The notes beneath the pieces were generated by a model. That model was not told where the DNA came from, did not search any database, and worked only from the letters and a program-made list of their open reading frames with translations. Below are positions 1-9,608 of a stretch of DNA of 64,000 nt, in pieces. Position numbers and translations under genes: made by a program. The stretch's first letter is position 1. The number at the start of each line of letters is the position of its first letter. Origin of the DNA: an uncultured Mollicutes bacterium (GTDB lineage: Bacteria > Bacillota_I > Bacilli_A > RFN20 > CAG-826); the NCBI GenBank assembly GCA_900540365.1, contig UQFN01000002.1:62001-126000 (forward strand), in the 5' to 3' direction.

Positions 1-1151
1 AGTTGATTTTCTTTAATATTACTTTTTACTGTTAAACTTGGTTCAAGAATAGTAATATTTTTCATCTCACCTAAAATCTTTTTAATTAAGTTACCACTAT
101 TAGGTGCCCATGAACCATTTTCAATAACTGCAAATTTACGATTTTGGAAAGCGTGAGCTTTTAAATCTAATAAATAATTTTCAACTGGTGTAAAAATACC
201 CATGTTATAAGTACTTGAAGCAACAACGATATGTGAATATTTAAAACTTTCAGATAATAAAACACTTACATCAGTTTTGCTTGCATCATACATTTTAATA
301 TCTTTGATTCCAAGTAAAGCTAAATTATCAGCAAGTAAATTAGCAACTTTTGCAGTATGACCATAAACACTTCCATAAACAATTAATACGCCATTAACTT
401 CTGGTTCATATTTGGACCATTTATCATATCTATTAACTAAATAAGAAAGATCTTTTCTCCAAATTGGTCCGTGTAATGGAGCAATTGTTTCAAGTTCAAC
501 TGTACTTGCTTTTTTTAATGCCGCTTGAACTTGAGGACCATATTTTCCAACGATATTTGTATAATATCTTCTTGCTTCATCTAAATATTCATGAGCAAAA
601 TTAACTTCATGAGCAAATAAATTCCCATTTAAAGCGCCAAAAGTTCCGAATGCATCAGCACTAAATAATGTTTTACTATAAGTATCATAAGACATCATAA
701 CTTCAGGCCAATGTACCATTGGAGCAAACACAAATGTAAGTTTATGATTGCCTAAATCTAAAACATCTCCTTCATTAACAATAAGCATTTTGACTTCTGA
801 TAAGTCAAAATAATTGTCTAACATATTTTTTATTTTTGAATTGACAACTAAGGTAACTTCTTTAAATTCATCAACAATTTTTTTAATAGATGCACTATGA
901 TCAGGTTCCATATGATGAATGACTAAATAGTCAAGTTTTCTCTTATTAAGCACATCTTTTACTTTTTCTAAAAATGTATCAAACACATCATTATCAACAG
1001 TATCTAATAAACATGTTTTGTTATCTAAAATTACATAAGAGTTATAACTTACTCCATTAGAAAGTGGGTAGATATTTTCAAACAAAGCAATTCTTCTATC
1101 ACTTGCACCAACATAGTAGGTGTCTTTTGTTACTAAACGATTTTTATACAT
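1..1151 (-). CDS. Flavodiiron protein (A-type flavoprotein), 3' end cut by window
   Basis: The 383 visible codons form a metallo-beta-lactamase-like domain followed by a flavodoxin domain. The diiron ligand motif H-x-E-x-D-H is present as HMEPDH (residues 80-85). Flavodiiron proteins reduce O2 or NO in the cytoplasm with electrons from rubredoxin or another flavoprotein, protecting anaerobes. The start ATG at 1151 follows a GGAGG ribosome site. The family is about 395-400 residues long, so only the last few residues lie outside the window. It is transcribed alone, away from the rbfA operon behind it. Whether O2 or NO is the substrate cannot be read from the sequence. Confidence 0.9.
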   Translation of the reverse strand, partial: MYKNRLVTKDTYYVGASDRRIALFENIYPLSNGVSYNSYVILDNKTCLLDTVDNDVFDTFLEKVKDVLNKRKLDYLVIHHMEPDHSASIKKIVDEFKEVTLVVNSKIKNMLDNYFDLSEVKMLIVNEGDVLDLGNHKLTFVFAPMVHWPEVMMSYDTYSKTLFSADAFGTFGALNGNLFAHEVNFAHEYLDEARRYYTNIVGKYGPQVQAALKKASTVELETIAPLHGPIWRKDLSYLVNRYDKWSKYEPEVNGVLIVYGSVYGHTAKVANLLADNLALLGIKDIKMYDASKTDVSVLLSESFKYSHIVVASSTYNMGIFTPVENYLLDLKAHAFQNRKFAVIENGSWAPNSGNLIKKILGEMKNITILEPSLTVKSNIKENQ

Positions 1152-1263
1152 ATGTTTCCTCCAAACGTCTTAATTATAAAATAATTAAGACCAAGTTTCA
1201 TTAATTATCAAAATAAAATAAATTTAAATAATCAAAATTAATTGATAATGAAAAGAAAAAAAG

Positions 1264-1310
1264 TCTTTATTTTAAGTAAAAACCTTGCAAAACTATACTT
1301 TTTTATAAAA
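1264..1310 (+). repeat. Dispersed intergenic repeat, copy A
   Basis: About 47 bp containing the core AAAACCTTGCAAAACTA, followed by a T-rich tract. It aligns with copies at 12254, 20607 (minus), 30172 and 32268. It lies between the rbfA terminator and the flavodiiron gene. Function unknown. Confidence 0.55.
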
Positions 1311-1314
1311 ATAA

Positions 1315-1343
1315 ACAAAAAATTCACCTATTTCTAGGTGAAT
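1315..1343 (-). terminator. Rho-independent terminator of the rimP-rbfA operon
   Basis: A perfect 9-bp stem (ATTCACCTA/TAGGTGAAT, loop of 4) at 1322-1343 is followed on the minus strand by a run of six T. It lies just after the rbfA stop codon. Confidence 0.85.
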
Positions 1344-1358
1344 ATTTTTTGAATTTTT

Positions 1359-1715
1359 TTATTTTTTATTTTTCATATTTTTAAGTTCATTTGATTCATT
1401 TTGAAGTAATTCATTTAAGTGTTTTTCTTCATTAAAGGAATTATCTAATACAAAACTAATTTCTGGAACTCTTCTTAATTTAAGACGTTTAGCTAATGAT
1501 GAACGAACAAATCCTTTTACTTTATTTAAAGATTCAAGATTTTTAGTGGGATTAGTAAAAAATGATACATAAACTTTTGCATAACTATGATCGCTACTTA
1601 CTTCGATATTAGTAATAGTTAAAAAGTCAATTTTTTCACTATTTAATTCAAATTGAACAATCTCACGAATATTTTTAGCAATATTTGCTTTTATTCTTTC
1701 AACACTATTTGCCAT
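1359..1715 (-). CDS. rbfA: 30S ribosome-binding factor RbfA
   Basis: A 118-residue protein of the RbfA family (usual length 115-130), a KH-like cold-shock factor that assists late 16S rRNA 5'-end processing and 30S maturation. The VERI...NI N-terminus and the YVSFF and LAKRLKLRRVPEI segments are typical. Its start shares one base with the infB stop, as in the conserved nusA-infB-rbfA operon, so translational coupling is likely. A strong terminator follows. Confidence 0.93.
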   Translation of the reverse strand: MANSVERIKANIAKNIREIVQFELNSEKIDFLTITNIEVSSDHSYAKVYVSFFTNPTKNLESLNKVKGFVRSSLAKRLKLRRVPEISFVLDNSFNEEKHLNELLQNESNELKNMKNKK

Positions 1716-3541
1716 TATTCTTCGACCTTTAATTCATAGTTTTCAATAATATCACCTTCATGAACATCATTGAAATTTTCAACTTTAATGCCACATTCAT
1801 AGCCACTGTTAACAACTTTAGCATCATCTTTAAAACGTTTTAAGGTTTCAATTCTACCCTCATAAATGATTGTGCCATCACGCAATAAACGACATAATGC
1901 ATCACGTCTAATCTCACCATCGGTAACATAACATCCAGCAACAGTTCCAACTTTTGAAACTTTGAAAACATTTCTAACTTCAGCTTGTCCTAAAACATGT
2001 TCAACTTCTTCTTTTTTAATTAAACCTTTAATTGCATCTTGAACTTCTTCAATTAAAGCATAAATAATTCGATGTAATCTAATTTCAATTTTTTCTTCTT
2101 CAGCTTTCTTTCTAACTAAAGCGCTAGGTCTAACATTAAAGCCATAAATAATAGCATTACTTGCTCCAGCTAATAAAATATCACTTTCAGTAATTGCTCC
2201 AGGAGCAGCACGAACAACTTTAATTTTAACTTGATCACTATTTAATTTTTCAAGACTTGATTTACAAGCTTCAGCACTTCCTGTACTATCTGCTTTTAAA
2301 ACAATATTAATTGAAGCTAAATTACCTTGTTGAATTTTATTATATAAATCATCTAAAGAAACAACATTATTACTATTTGCTCTTTCTTCTTCAACTTTTC
2401 TTAATTGTCTTTTAGAAGCAATTTCTTTAGCTTGTTTTTCTGAAGGGAAAGCCATAAATCTATCACCAGCTAAAGGTACATCACTTAAGCCAATAACACT
2501 TACAGGAGTAGATGGTGTAGCTTCTTTTAAAATTTGATTATGCTCATTAGTCATTCTTCTTACTTTTCCATAAGCAGTACCAACAACGATATAATCACTA
2601 TTAGTTAAAGTACCATTTTGAACAAGTAAAGTTGCTTTTGGTCCTTCACCTTTATCTAAATTAGCCTCAAGAACTGTTCCGATAGCATAACGTTTAGGAT
2701 TAGCTTTTAATTCAAGCATTTCAGCTTGAAGTAAAATTGCATCAAGTAATTCATCAATACCTTGTTTTTTCTTAGCGCTAATTAAACATACAATATTTTC
2801 ACCACCATACTTTTCAGCAATGATGTCATGTTGCATAAGTTCAGTCATTACTTTTTCAGGATCAGCTCCAGGAGCATCCATCTTATTAATTGCTACAATA
2901 ATTGGAACTTTAGCTGCTTTAGCATGGTCAATTGCTTCAATTGTTTGAGGCATAACTCCATCATCAGCTGCTACAACTAAAACGACAATATCAGTAACAC
3001 TTGCTCCTCTCATACGCATTGCGCTAAATGCTTCATGCCCTGGAGTATCAATAAAGGTAATCTTTTTATTGTGAACAACTTTTTGATAAGCACCGATTTC
3101 TTGAGAAATTCCACCAAATTCTTCACCAGCTAAATTACTATTTCTAATAGCATCAATTAAAGTTGTTTTACCATGGTCAACATGTCCCATAACTGTAACA
3201 ACAGGTGGACGTTCTTCTAAATCTTCTTCATTATCTTGAATATCGATTTTTTCAAAATCTTCTTCTTTAATAATTTCTTCTTTTTTGAAATCATAACCAA
3301 ATTCTAAGCAAAGTTCACCAATTGTTTCATCATCTAAATATTGATTAATAGTGACCATTTTATTTTTCAAAAATAATTTCTTAATAATATCGCCAACACC
3401 AACATTTAATTTTTTAGCGAGTTCACCAACAGTAATAGATTTAGTAAATACGAATACACCACCTTTATTAACTTTGGCATAGTCCTTATTTGGTTTATTA
3501 GTATATTCTACATTGCTAATACGTTCATCCTTCTTCTTCAT
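1715..3541 (-). CDS. infB: Translation initiation factor IF-2 (short form)
   Basis: A 608-residue GTPase that places initiator fMet-tRNA on the 30S subunit. The G-domain motifs are intact: GHVDHGKT (G1), DTPGHEAF (G3) and NKMD (G4). The C-terminal domains II-IV are complete. The N-terminus is very short compared with E. coli IF2 (about 890 residues) and keeps only one small IF2_N-like module before the GTPase, as in many small Bacilli genomes. It lies 11 bp after ylxR and one base before rbfA in the operon. Confidence 0.96.
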   Translation of the reverse strand: MKKKDERISNVEYTNKPNKDYAKVNKGGVFVFTKSITVGELAKKLNVGVGDIIKKLFLKNKMVTINQYLDDETIGELCLEFGYDFKKEEIIKEEDFEKIDIQDNEEDLEERPPVVTVMGHVDHGKTTLIDAIRNSNLAGEEFGGISQEIGAYQKVVHNKKITFIDTPGHEAFSAMRMRGASVTDIVVLVVAADDGVMPQTIEAIDHAKAAKVPIIVAINKMDAPGADPEKVMTELMQHDIIAEKYGGENIVCLISAKKKQGIDELLDAILLQAEMLELKANPKRYAIGTVLEANLDKGEGPKATLLVQNGTLTNSDYIVVGTAYGKVRRMTNEHNQILKEATPSTPVSVIGLSDVPLAGDRFMAFPSEKQAKEIASKRQLRKVEEERANSNNVVSLDDLYNKIQQGNLASINIVLKADSTGSAEACKSSLEKLNSDQVKIKVVRAAPGAITESDILLAGASNAIIYGFNVRPSALVRKKAEEEKIEIRLHRIIYALIEEVQDAIKGLIKKEEVEHVLGQAEVRNVFKVSKVGTVAGCYVTDGEIRRDALCRLLRDGTIIYEGRIETLKRFKDDAKVVNSGYECGIKVENFNDVHEGDIIENYELKVEE

Positions 3542-3552
3542 AATTACCTCCT

Positions 3553-3810
3553 CTATACATCTAAAAATTTATACATACGATCGTATAGTTCATCAGTTGT
3601 TTGACATTCTAATGCACGATCAAGTACACGACTCTTACGAGCTAATTCGATAGATTCTTCATCTTTATGAATATAAGCTCCTCGACCATTTAATTTACCA
3701 GTAATATCTAAGACAACTTTGTTATCTTTAGTTTTAACAACACGAAAAAGTTCCATTTTAGGAAATGATTGATTTTTAACTAAACATCTTCTCATTGGAA
3801 CTTTTTTCAT
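3553..3810 (-). CDS. rnpM: YlxR/RnpM-family RNA-binding protein
   Basis: An 85-residue DUF448 (YlxR) protein with the family signature PMRRCLV near the N-terminus and GRGAYIHKD in the middle. Members bind RNA and, in Bacillus subtilis, modulate RNase P activity. It stands between nusA and infB, its conserved place in Bacillota. The length is normal. Confidence 0.9.
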   Translation of the reverse strand: MKKVPMRRCLVKNQSFPKMELFRVVKTKDNKVVLDITGKLNGRGAYIHKDEESIELARKSRVLDRALECQTTDELYDRMYKFLDV

Positions 3811-3827
3811 ATTAATCTCCTTAAATA

Positions 3828-5576
3828 TTAAGCATCGTAGTAATCGTCACTATCGTACTCGCTGTAATCTTCATCATCGAATTCATCTTCGAGTTCATCA
3901 TCGAATTCAGCAAGTTCTTCTTCAGTATATATTGACATTTTACTAGATTCTTTTTTAACTGAACTAGTTTGTTCTTTGTTTTTATTTTCTTCTTTCTTTT
4001 TCTTAGATTTGAAGGAAGCTTTTTTATTTTCTTTTTCTTTTTCTTCTTCTAAAGATTTTTCTAAGGACTCTAAGGTTGTAGTTGTCTTAACTTCTGTAGG
4101 AACAATTGTTTCTTCATATTTAACTTTCTTTGGAGTTTCTTTAACAACAACTTCTTCCTTAACTTCTTCTTCAACTTTAGGAGTTTCTTTAGTTTCAACT
4201 ACTTCTTCAGGAACATTAGTTTCAGTAACTTTAGTTTCTTCAAGAGTAATTGGTTCTTCATTTAACTCATCTTCATCGAATTCATCTTTGGTAAATAAGT
4301 TTTCTTCTTTAATTGAAGCATTATCTTTACTAACTTTATTTTCATTTAATTTTTGTTGTTTTAATGCTTCTTCACGATATTTCTTCTTTTCTTCTTCACG
4401 AGCTTCAACAATAAATTCATCAATACTAGTGTATTCTAAATTCTTTTCGATAGCTTCAGCTTCATCAATTATTTGAATATCTTTTAATTTAGTTAATTGT
4501 TTAGTTAAAATTACGTTACATCCTCTAGCACCAATTGCTAAACTACTAGTACCATTTTGTGTAACAACAATTGCTTGAGAATTTTCTAAATCAATTTTAG
4601 CTCCAATAACAATACCCGGTTTTAAACATTCTTCCAAATATAAACCTAAATTTGGTTTATAAGTAATAACATCAATTTTTTCTTTTGATTCAGGAGCGTT
4701 TCCTAATTGGCTAACAATAGCTTGAATACGATTACCATTTTGTCCAATACAAGCTCCACTAGGGTCAATATTAGGATCATTACTATAAACACTAACTTTG
4801 CTTCTAACTCCAGCCATACGAGCTACATCTTTAATAATGACACTTTGATCATAAATTTCGTGGATTTCGTTTTCAAAAAGTTTTCTTAAAAATCCTGGAT
4901 TGCTACGAGAAATTTTAACAAGAGTACCTTTCTTATCATCTTTACCAATTCCACAAATATAAACTTTAATTGGATCACCTGGACGATAAGTTTCTTTGCC
5001 AATTAAATCTTGAGGAAATAAAGTAGCACTTGTTTTTCCTAAATTAACTAAGACTGAATTTTGATTGTATTTTTCAACAGTTCCAGTAATAATTTGTCCA
5101 ATTTTATCACTGTAAGTTTCTAATAAAGCATCTTTTTCAGCTTTTGATAATCTTTGTTTAAAATTAGCAATGAAATTATTAACATCGAGTAAACTAAATT
5201 CGCTTAAATCAATTTCTTCTTCATAAAAATCACCAATTTGTAATTTTGGATCTTTCTTTTGAGCATCACTTAAACCGATTTCAATAAAATCATCTTGAAT
5301 TTCATCATCTGGTACAACTTTGAATTGATGATATAATTCCACAACACCTTTTTTTAAATCAAGTTCAGTACGAACTAAAGCGTCACTTAATTTAACTTTT
5401 GGGGCGTTTTTCTTTGAAACTTTGGATTTATAAATTCCATATTCTTCATCAAGTTTCTTTGTGTAAGCAAATTTAAAAGATTCTTTAATAATGTCAACGA
5501 TAACTTCGGTTGAAATTCCTTTGGCACTTCCTAATTGTTCTAATGTTTCTAATGAAAGTTCACTCTTCTTTTTCAT
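3828..5576 (-). CDS. nusA: Transcription termination/antitermination factor NusA with long acidic tail
   Basis: NusA binds RNA polymerase and RNA, controlling pausing, termination and antitermination. The N-terminal RNAP-binding domain, the S1 domain (around residues 160-235) and the KH domains (with GARGCNVI) are in order. The family is normally 350-400 residues in Bacilli. This protein has 582, the extra ~180 being low-complexity E/K/T-rich sequence that ends in an almost purely acidic D/E/Y stretch. The tail could be an intrinsically disordered interaction segment. It is the second gene of the rimP operon, 9 bp after rimP. Confidence 0.94.
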   Translation of the reverse strand: MKKKSELSLETLEQLGSAKGISTEVIVDIIKESFKFAYTKKLDEEYGIYKSKVSKKNAPKVKLSDALVRTELDLKKGVVELYHQFKVVPDDEIQDDFIEIGLSDAQKKDPKLQIGDFYEEEIDLSEFSLLDVNNFIANFKQRLSKAEKDALLETYSDKIGQIITGTVEKYNQNSVLVNLGKTSATLFPQDLIGKETYRPGDPIKVYICGIGKDDKKGTLVKISRSNPGFLRKLFENEIHEIYDQSVIIKDVARMAGVRSKVSVYSNDPNIDPSGACIGQNGNRIQAIVSQLGNAPESKEKIDVITYKPNLGLYLEECLKPGIVIGAKIDLENSQAIVVTQNGTSSLAIGARGCNVILTKQLTKLKDIQIIDEAEAIEKNLEYTSIDEFIVEAREEEKKKYREEALKQQKLNENKVSKDNASIKEENLFTKDEFDEDELNEEPITLEETKVTETNVPEEVVETKETPKVEEEVKEEVVVKETPKKVKYEETIVPTEVKTTTTLESLEKSLEEEKEKENKKASFKSKKKKEENKNKEQTSSVKKESSKMSIYTEEELAEFDDELEDEFDDEDYSEYDSDDYYDA

Positions 5577-5585
5577 ATTTTTCTC

Positions 5586-6047
5586 CTAAAATTTAATTGC
5601 GAATGTACATTTATCGATGTTTTCTTTATTAATTTCAATAATTTTCTTTCTAGTCTTAATCATTATTTGTAAGGAAATTTTATTTTCTTGTACATCAATC
5701 AAAGTTCCAGTATAAGAATTATTTCCTTCAATAGGGTTGATAATATGGACGTAAATATATCGATTAAGATACTTTTCTAATTTCTCTACTTTAAGTGGTT
5801 TTTCAATACCTAGACTACTTACATTTAATGTATAAGCGACATCACTAAAATCAATTTCATCTAAATAAGTTGATATTGCTTCACTAACTTTAACGATATC
5901 ATCCATCGAGATATCTTCGTCACGATCAACAATAACTTCCAAAGTATATTCCTTGTTTCTTTTAAGAAATTTTAAAGAATATAATTCGTAATTCATCTTA
6001 CTTAAAAGATCTTTAATACCACTTTCTATTACTTTTAAATCTTCCAT
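5586..6047 (-). CDS. rimP: Ribosome maturation factor RimP
   Basis: A 153-residue RimP (YlxS/DUF150) protein required for 30S maturation, of normal length. Motifs include the VDRDEDISMDD region and VSSLGIEKPL, matching the family's VSSPGldRPL. It is the first gene of the rimP-nusA-rnpM-infB-rbfA operon. A GGGGG ribosome site sits directly behind a hairpin with a T run (6062-6088), so its expression may be attenuated. Confidence 0.93.
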   Translation of the reverse strand: MEDLKVIESGIKDLLSKMNYELYSLKFLKRNKEYTLEVIVDRDEDISMDDIVKVSEAISTYLDEIDFSDVAYTLNVSSLGIEKPLKVEKLEKYLNRYIYVHIINPIEGNNSYTGTLIDVQENKISLQIMIKTRKKIIEINKENIDKCTFAIKF

Positions 6048-6061
6048 TTTACCCCCTATAA

Positions 6062-6088
6062 AAAATAAAGAATGCCAATCGGCACTCT
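6062..6088 (-). promoter_or_regulatory. Terminator-like hairpin in the rimP leader (possible attenuator)
   Basis: On the minus strand an 8-bp stem (AGAGTGCC/GGCATTCT, loop GATT, one G-U pair) is followed by TTTATTTTTT and then, within a few bases, by the rimP ribosome site. Its place before the first gene rather than after a gene suggests control of the operon by conditional termination. Confidence 0.55.
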
Positions 6089-6214
6089 AACGAGTAAGGT
6101 CTTAGACCACTAATAATATATATAATTTATATATTAAAATCAATAAAATAATTTTTGTTAGAACAAAAATAAACAATTTATTTATTAATAAATATAGTAT
6201 AAAATAAAAACGTT

Positions 6215-6300
6215 GCCCCAATGGTGGAATTGGTAGACGCGATGGACTCAAAATCCATTGGAGGTAATCCGTGCAGGTTCAAGTCCTGTTTGGGGCACCA
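6215..6300 (+). tRNA. tRNA-Leu (anticodon CAA)
   Basis: An 86-nt tRNA with encoded CCA. The acceptor stem is GCCCCAA/TTGGGGC, the anticodon loop is CTCAAAA in an ATGGA/TCCAT stem, and a long variable arm is present as expected for a class II tRNA. The T loop GGTTCAAGTCC is canonical. It reads UUG. A TATAAA box at 6198-6203 may be its -10. Confidence 0.97.
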
Positions 6301-6305
6301 TTTTT

Positions 6306-6328
6306 AAGAAGTTTATACTTCTTTTTTT
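6306..6328 (+). terminator. Terminator of tRNA-Leu
   Basis: A 7-bp perfect stem (AAGAAGT/ACTTCTT, loop TTAT) directly after the CCA end is followed by a run of T. The T run overlaps the galU stop on the other strand. Confidence 0.8.
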
Positions 6329-7202
6329 ATTTTGTCTTTTCTTTTAAATAATTTAATAAATCTTTTCCAAGATCTTCACGGTCTAAAGCTACATCAATAA
6401 TTGCTTTTAAAAATCCAAGTTTATCACCACAGTCATATCTTTTACCATGGAATTCTTTAAAATAAACATCTTCTTTTTTCATTAATAAAGCAATAGCATC
6501 AGTAAGTTGAATTTCTCCACCTTTACCTTTTGGAGTATGTTCTAATTCAGTAAAAATATTTGGTTTAAATACCCATTTACCTAAGCTAGCAAAATCACTT
6601 GGAGCTTTATCAACATCTGGTTTTTCAACAATATTAGATAGTTTTAATAAACCATCACCTAAATCTTTTTCAACTTCCATTGAACCATATTTATTAATGT
6701 CTTGATGAGGAACTTTTTGTCCGCCAACAATTGTTGAATTTGTTTGTTCAAATGCTTCAATTAATTCTTTAACAGGGGCTTTACCTTTAAAAGTTGTAAT
6801 GTCATCACCACAGCAAACGACAAAATTATTATTTTTAACTAAATCTTTTGCACACAAAACAGCATGACCTAAACCTAATTGTTCATGTTGAACACAATAT
6901 TCAAAATGAGCTTTGGTAGAATTCTTTTTAATAATTTCGGCGTATTTTTCTTTTTTATTAGCAATCAAATCATTTTCAAAATCGATATTACGATCATAAT
7001 ATTTTTTGATATCATCTTTATCTTTACTAATAACGAAGATAATGTTAGTAATTCCTCCAGCAATTAATTCATCAACAATGTAATCTAAAGTAGGCGTGTC
7101 AATTATATTAAGCATTTCCTTTGGGACGCCTTTTGTGATTGGTAAAAATCTCGTTCCTTTTCCTGCACAAGGAATGACAGCATATTTAACTTCGTTATTC
7201 AT
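6327..7202 (-). CDS. galU: UTP--glucose-1-phosphate uridylyltransferase
   Basis: A 291-residue nucleotidyltransferase that makes UDP-glucose from UTP and glucose-1-phosphate for glycolipids, wall polymers or capsule. The N-terminal GKGTRFLPITKGVPKEML and the GLGHAVLCAK segment are the classic nucleotide- and sugar-binding motifs, and GDD near residue 133 is the metal site. The length matches GalU/GtaB. It lies 23 bp after yebC on the same strand, with a GGAG ribosome site. Confidence 0.93.
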   Translation of the reverse strand: MNNEVKYAVIPCAGKGTRFLPITKGVPKEMLNIIDTPTLDYIVDELIAGGITNIIFVISKDKDDIKKYYDRNIDFENDLIANKKEKYAEIIKKNSTKAHFEYCVQHEQLGLGHAVLCAKDLVKNNNFVVCCGDDITTFKGKAPVKELIEAFEQTNSTIVGGQKVPHQDINKYGSMEVEKDLGDGLLKLSNIVEKPDVDKAPSDFASLGKWVFKPNIFTELEHTPKGKGGEIQLTDAIALLMKKEDVYFKEFHGKRYDCGDKLGFLKAIIDVALDREDLGKDLLNYLKEKTK

Positions 7203-7225
7203 TTTTATCTCCTTTGATTGTTAAA

Positions 7226-7930
7226 TTATCTTTCAACGTTATGATATACGGCTTGTACGTCTTCGCAATCATCTAAAGAATCTAATAAATCATTAAATTT
7301 TTTCAAATCCTCTCCCTCAAGAGTTATTTTTTCGTTTGGAATAAATCTAACTTCGGCAACATCAAAGTCATTAATTCCATCATCATTTAATACTTTTTTA
7401 GCATTTTCAAAAGCTTCATCAGTTACTAATACTTCGGCTTTGCCATCTTCAACGCTAACATCTAAAACATCTACATCGTTAAGAATTAAAGTTTCTTCTA
7501 ATTCTTCAGCAGTTTTATTAGTATCAAAAACAAATAATCCATTTAATGTAAAGTTATATAAGACACTTCCTAAATGTCCGCCTTTTCTTGTCACACAAGT
7601 TCTAACATTAACTAAAGCACGATTAGTATTATCAGTTAATGTATCAATAATTAAATAACTATTTCCTGGTCCATATGCTTCATAACGTCCTTCAATATAG
7701 TTTTCAGCATCGCCACCTTGAGCTTTTTTAATTGCTCTTTCAATTACATCTTTTGGACATGATTTTCTATATTTATCAATTGCAGCTCTTAATGCAAGAT
7801 TAGAGTTAGGGTCAGGAACGCCTCTTTTAGCTGCCATATATATTTCTTTACTAGCACGCATATAAACAGCACTTTTTTGTTTTGCTGTTGCAGCCATTGC
7901 TGCGGCTCTAACTTCAAAATGTCTACCCAT
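7226..7930 (-). CDS. yebC: YebC/TACO1-family translation/regulatory protein
   Basis: A 234-residue YebC family protein (usual length 235-250) that starts with MGRHFEVR instead of the common MAGHSKW. The motifs KAQGG and YEAYGPG are well conserved. Family members bind DNA, or act on ribosomes stalled at difficult sequences. Here it stands alone between truA and galU, and which paralogue type it is cannot be settled. Confidence 0.85.
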   Translation of the reverse strand: MGRHFEVRAAAMAATAKQKSAVYMRASKEIYMAAKRGVPDPNSNLALRAAIDKYRKSCPKDVIERAIKKAQGGDAENYIEGRYEAYGPGNSYLIIDTLTDNTNRALVNVRTCVTRKGGHLGSVLYNFTLNGLFVFDTNKTAEELEETLILNDVDVLDVSVEDGKAEVLVTDEAFENAKKVLNDDGINDFDVAEVRFIPNEKITLEGEDLKKFNDLLDSLDDCEDVQAVYHNVER

Positions 7931-8001
7931 AAATCTCTCCTTTATCTTATTAATTTTACTACTTTTAAATAAGTGATTTCAACTTATACAAACTCTTTTA
8001 C

Positions 8002-8727
8002 TTAATAATATATCTTAAAAAGATATAATCCTTGTGGTCCAGCGGTGTAAGTAACAATGTTTCTTGAAGTTACATCAAGATTTTCTTTAATAAATTCTTT
8101 TGTTAAATTGCCTTTACCGATTTCGATTAAAACTCCGATAATTTTTCTAACCATATATTTCATAAAACCATTACCAGTTATCTTAAAAATATATTTTCCA
8201 TTACGAACTAAAATTTTAAAATCATAAATAGTTCTAATAAAATTATCTTCATCAGATTCCTTACTAGTGAAGTTTTGAAAATTATGCTTTCCTTTAAATA
8301 AACTGAGGCATTCTTTTATTTTATTTAGATCAATTCTATTTTCAAAAAATTCGTAATTTCTTAAAAAAGGTGTTGGTTCTGCAGGGTTTATAATATAAAT
8401 GTAAGTTTTTTTCTTAGCTGAAAATCTACTAGAAAACTCCTCACTTACTTTTTCAATATTATTAATATGAATATCATCATTTAAGATTTTATTTAATTGA
8501 ATTTTTAGTTTATTACAATCAATATCTTTATCAATCGTAAAATCAGCTACTTGCTCAATTGCATGAACTTTCTTATCAGTTCTTCCACTTGCATATATTT
8601 TAATTTTACTATTTAAAATTTTAGATAACTTAGTTTCAACTTCTTCTTGGAGTGTAATTTTATCAACTTGCTTTGCATATCCAAAATAATTTGTTCCATC
8701 ATAACTAAAATTTAATTTATATTTCAT
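8002..8727 (-). CDS. truA: tRNA pseudouridine(38-40) synthase TruA
   Basis: A 241-residue pseudouridine synthase that modifies U38-40 in the tRNA anticodon arm. The catalytic motif is GRTDKKVHA with the nucleophilic Asp near residue 51, and the C-terminal FMKYMVRKIIG helix is typical. It overlaps the ecfT stop by one base, the same ecfA1-ecfA2-ecfT-truA order seen in Bacillus, so it is probably translated by coupling. Confidence 0.95.
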   Translation of the reverse strand: MKYKLNFSYDGTNYFGYAKQVDKITLQEEVETKLSKILNSKIKIYASGRTDKKVHAIEQVADFTIDKDIDCNKLKIQLNKILNDDIHINNIEKVSEEFSSRFSAKKKTYIYIINPAEPTPFLRNYEFFENRIDLNKIKECLSLFKGKHNFQNFTSKESDEDNFIRTIYDFKILVRNGKYIFKITGNGFMKYMVRKIIGVLIEIGKGNLTKEFIKENLDVTSRNIVTYTAGPQGLYLFKIYY

Positions 8728-9608
8728 TAAAAGGTTGCTCCTTTAATAACAGGAAATAAATATTCCAAAATATTAATGTTATAACTAGCAGCAATAACAC
8801 TAACAAAAATGAAAAATGCCAAGATTAAAATAATAAAAATTACTGCAAATAAATCAATAATGCTAAATTTTAAAGATTGATAACGACTCCTTTTTTCATA
8901 AGGATCGTATCCTCTAGCTTCTAAAGCTAAGGTTAAGTCGTCACTAATACTAAAACAAGATACCAAAAGAGGAACAATTAAAGTTGTAATAGACTTAATT
9001 TTTTTGCTTATAAAACCTCGATTATAATCAACACCTCTACTTTTTTGGGCTTTCATAATACGATCGGCTTCTTCAAGTAAGGTAGGAATAAATCTTAAAG
9101 CTAACGATAAAGTCATAGCGATTGCTGAAATTGGGAAATTAATAAATTTTAAAGGATACATATACCATTCAAAAGCAAATGTTATATCCATTGGAGTTGT
9201 TGTACTAGTAAGAACTAATGTTAAAGCAATCATTAAAATTAATCTTACCAAAACCATGAATGTATTTAATAATCCTTCATAGTATAAAGTATATCCATTA
9301 GAAAAAATAATCATTGGATGGTTATAAGTTGAATTTGGCACAAATAAATTAATAATTAAAAGAAAGATTGCCATTATCCACATGACTTTTAAGCTTTTTA
9401 AAAAATCTAAGAAAGATGACTTACTTAAAACCATTAATAAAATAATTACTAAAGCCAAAATTCCTAAAATTAAAATCGTGTTCATTAAATTACCATAAGG
9501 TAAAAAACAAACAACCATAATTACAATTAATCCAAAAATTTTAATTCTTGGATCCATGTGATGAATTAAGGTGTTGTAGTTTCTATATTTACCAAAAATA
9601 TTAGTCAT
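8727..9608 (-). CDS. ecfT: ECF transporter T component (EcfT)
   Basis: A 293-residue integral membrane scaffold of the energy-coupling factor transporter. Hydrophobic helices occur in the first 130 residues and at the C-terminus. The coupling-helix motifs carrying Ala-Arg-Gly are present (KSRG and ALEARGYDP), which dock to the two ATPases. It overlaps ecfA2 by 8 bp. It works with exchangeable S components, one of which is encoded at 15242-16063. Confidence 0.93.
   Translation of the reverse strand: MTNIFGKYRNYNTLIHHMDPRIKIFGLIVIMVVCFLPYGNLMNTILILGILALVIILLMVLSKSSFLDFLKSLKVMWIMAIFLLIINLFVPNSTYNHPMIIFSNGYTLYYEGLLNTFMVLVRLILMIALTLVLTSTTTPMDITFAFEWYMYPLKFINFPISAIAMTLSLALRFIPTLLEEADRIMKAQKSRGVDYNRGFISKKIKSITTLIVPLLVSCFSISDDLTLALEARGYDPYEKRSRYQSLKFSIIDLFAVIFIILILAFFIFVSVIAASYNINILEYLFPVIKGATF

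Noticed and set aside
3976..4476. Ser/Phe-rich 166-codon frame on the plus strand
   Set aside because: It is the antisense of the repetitive GAA/AAA codons of the nusA tail; no ribosome site and a biased composition.
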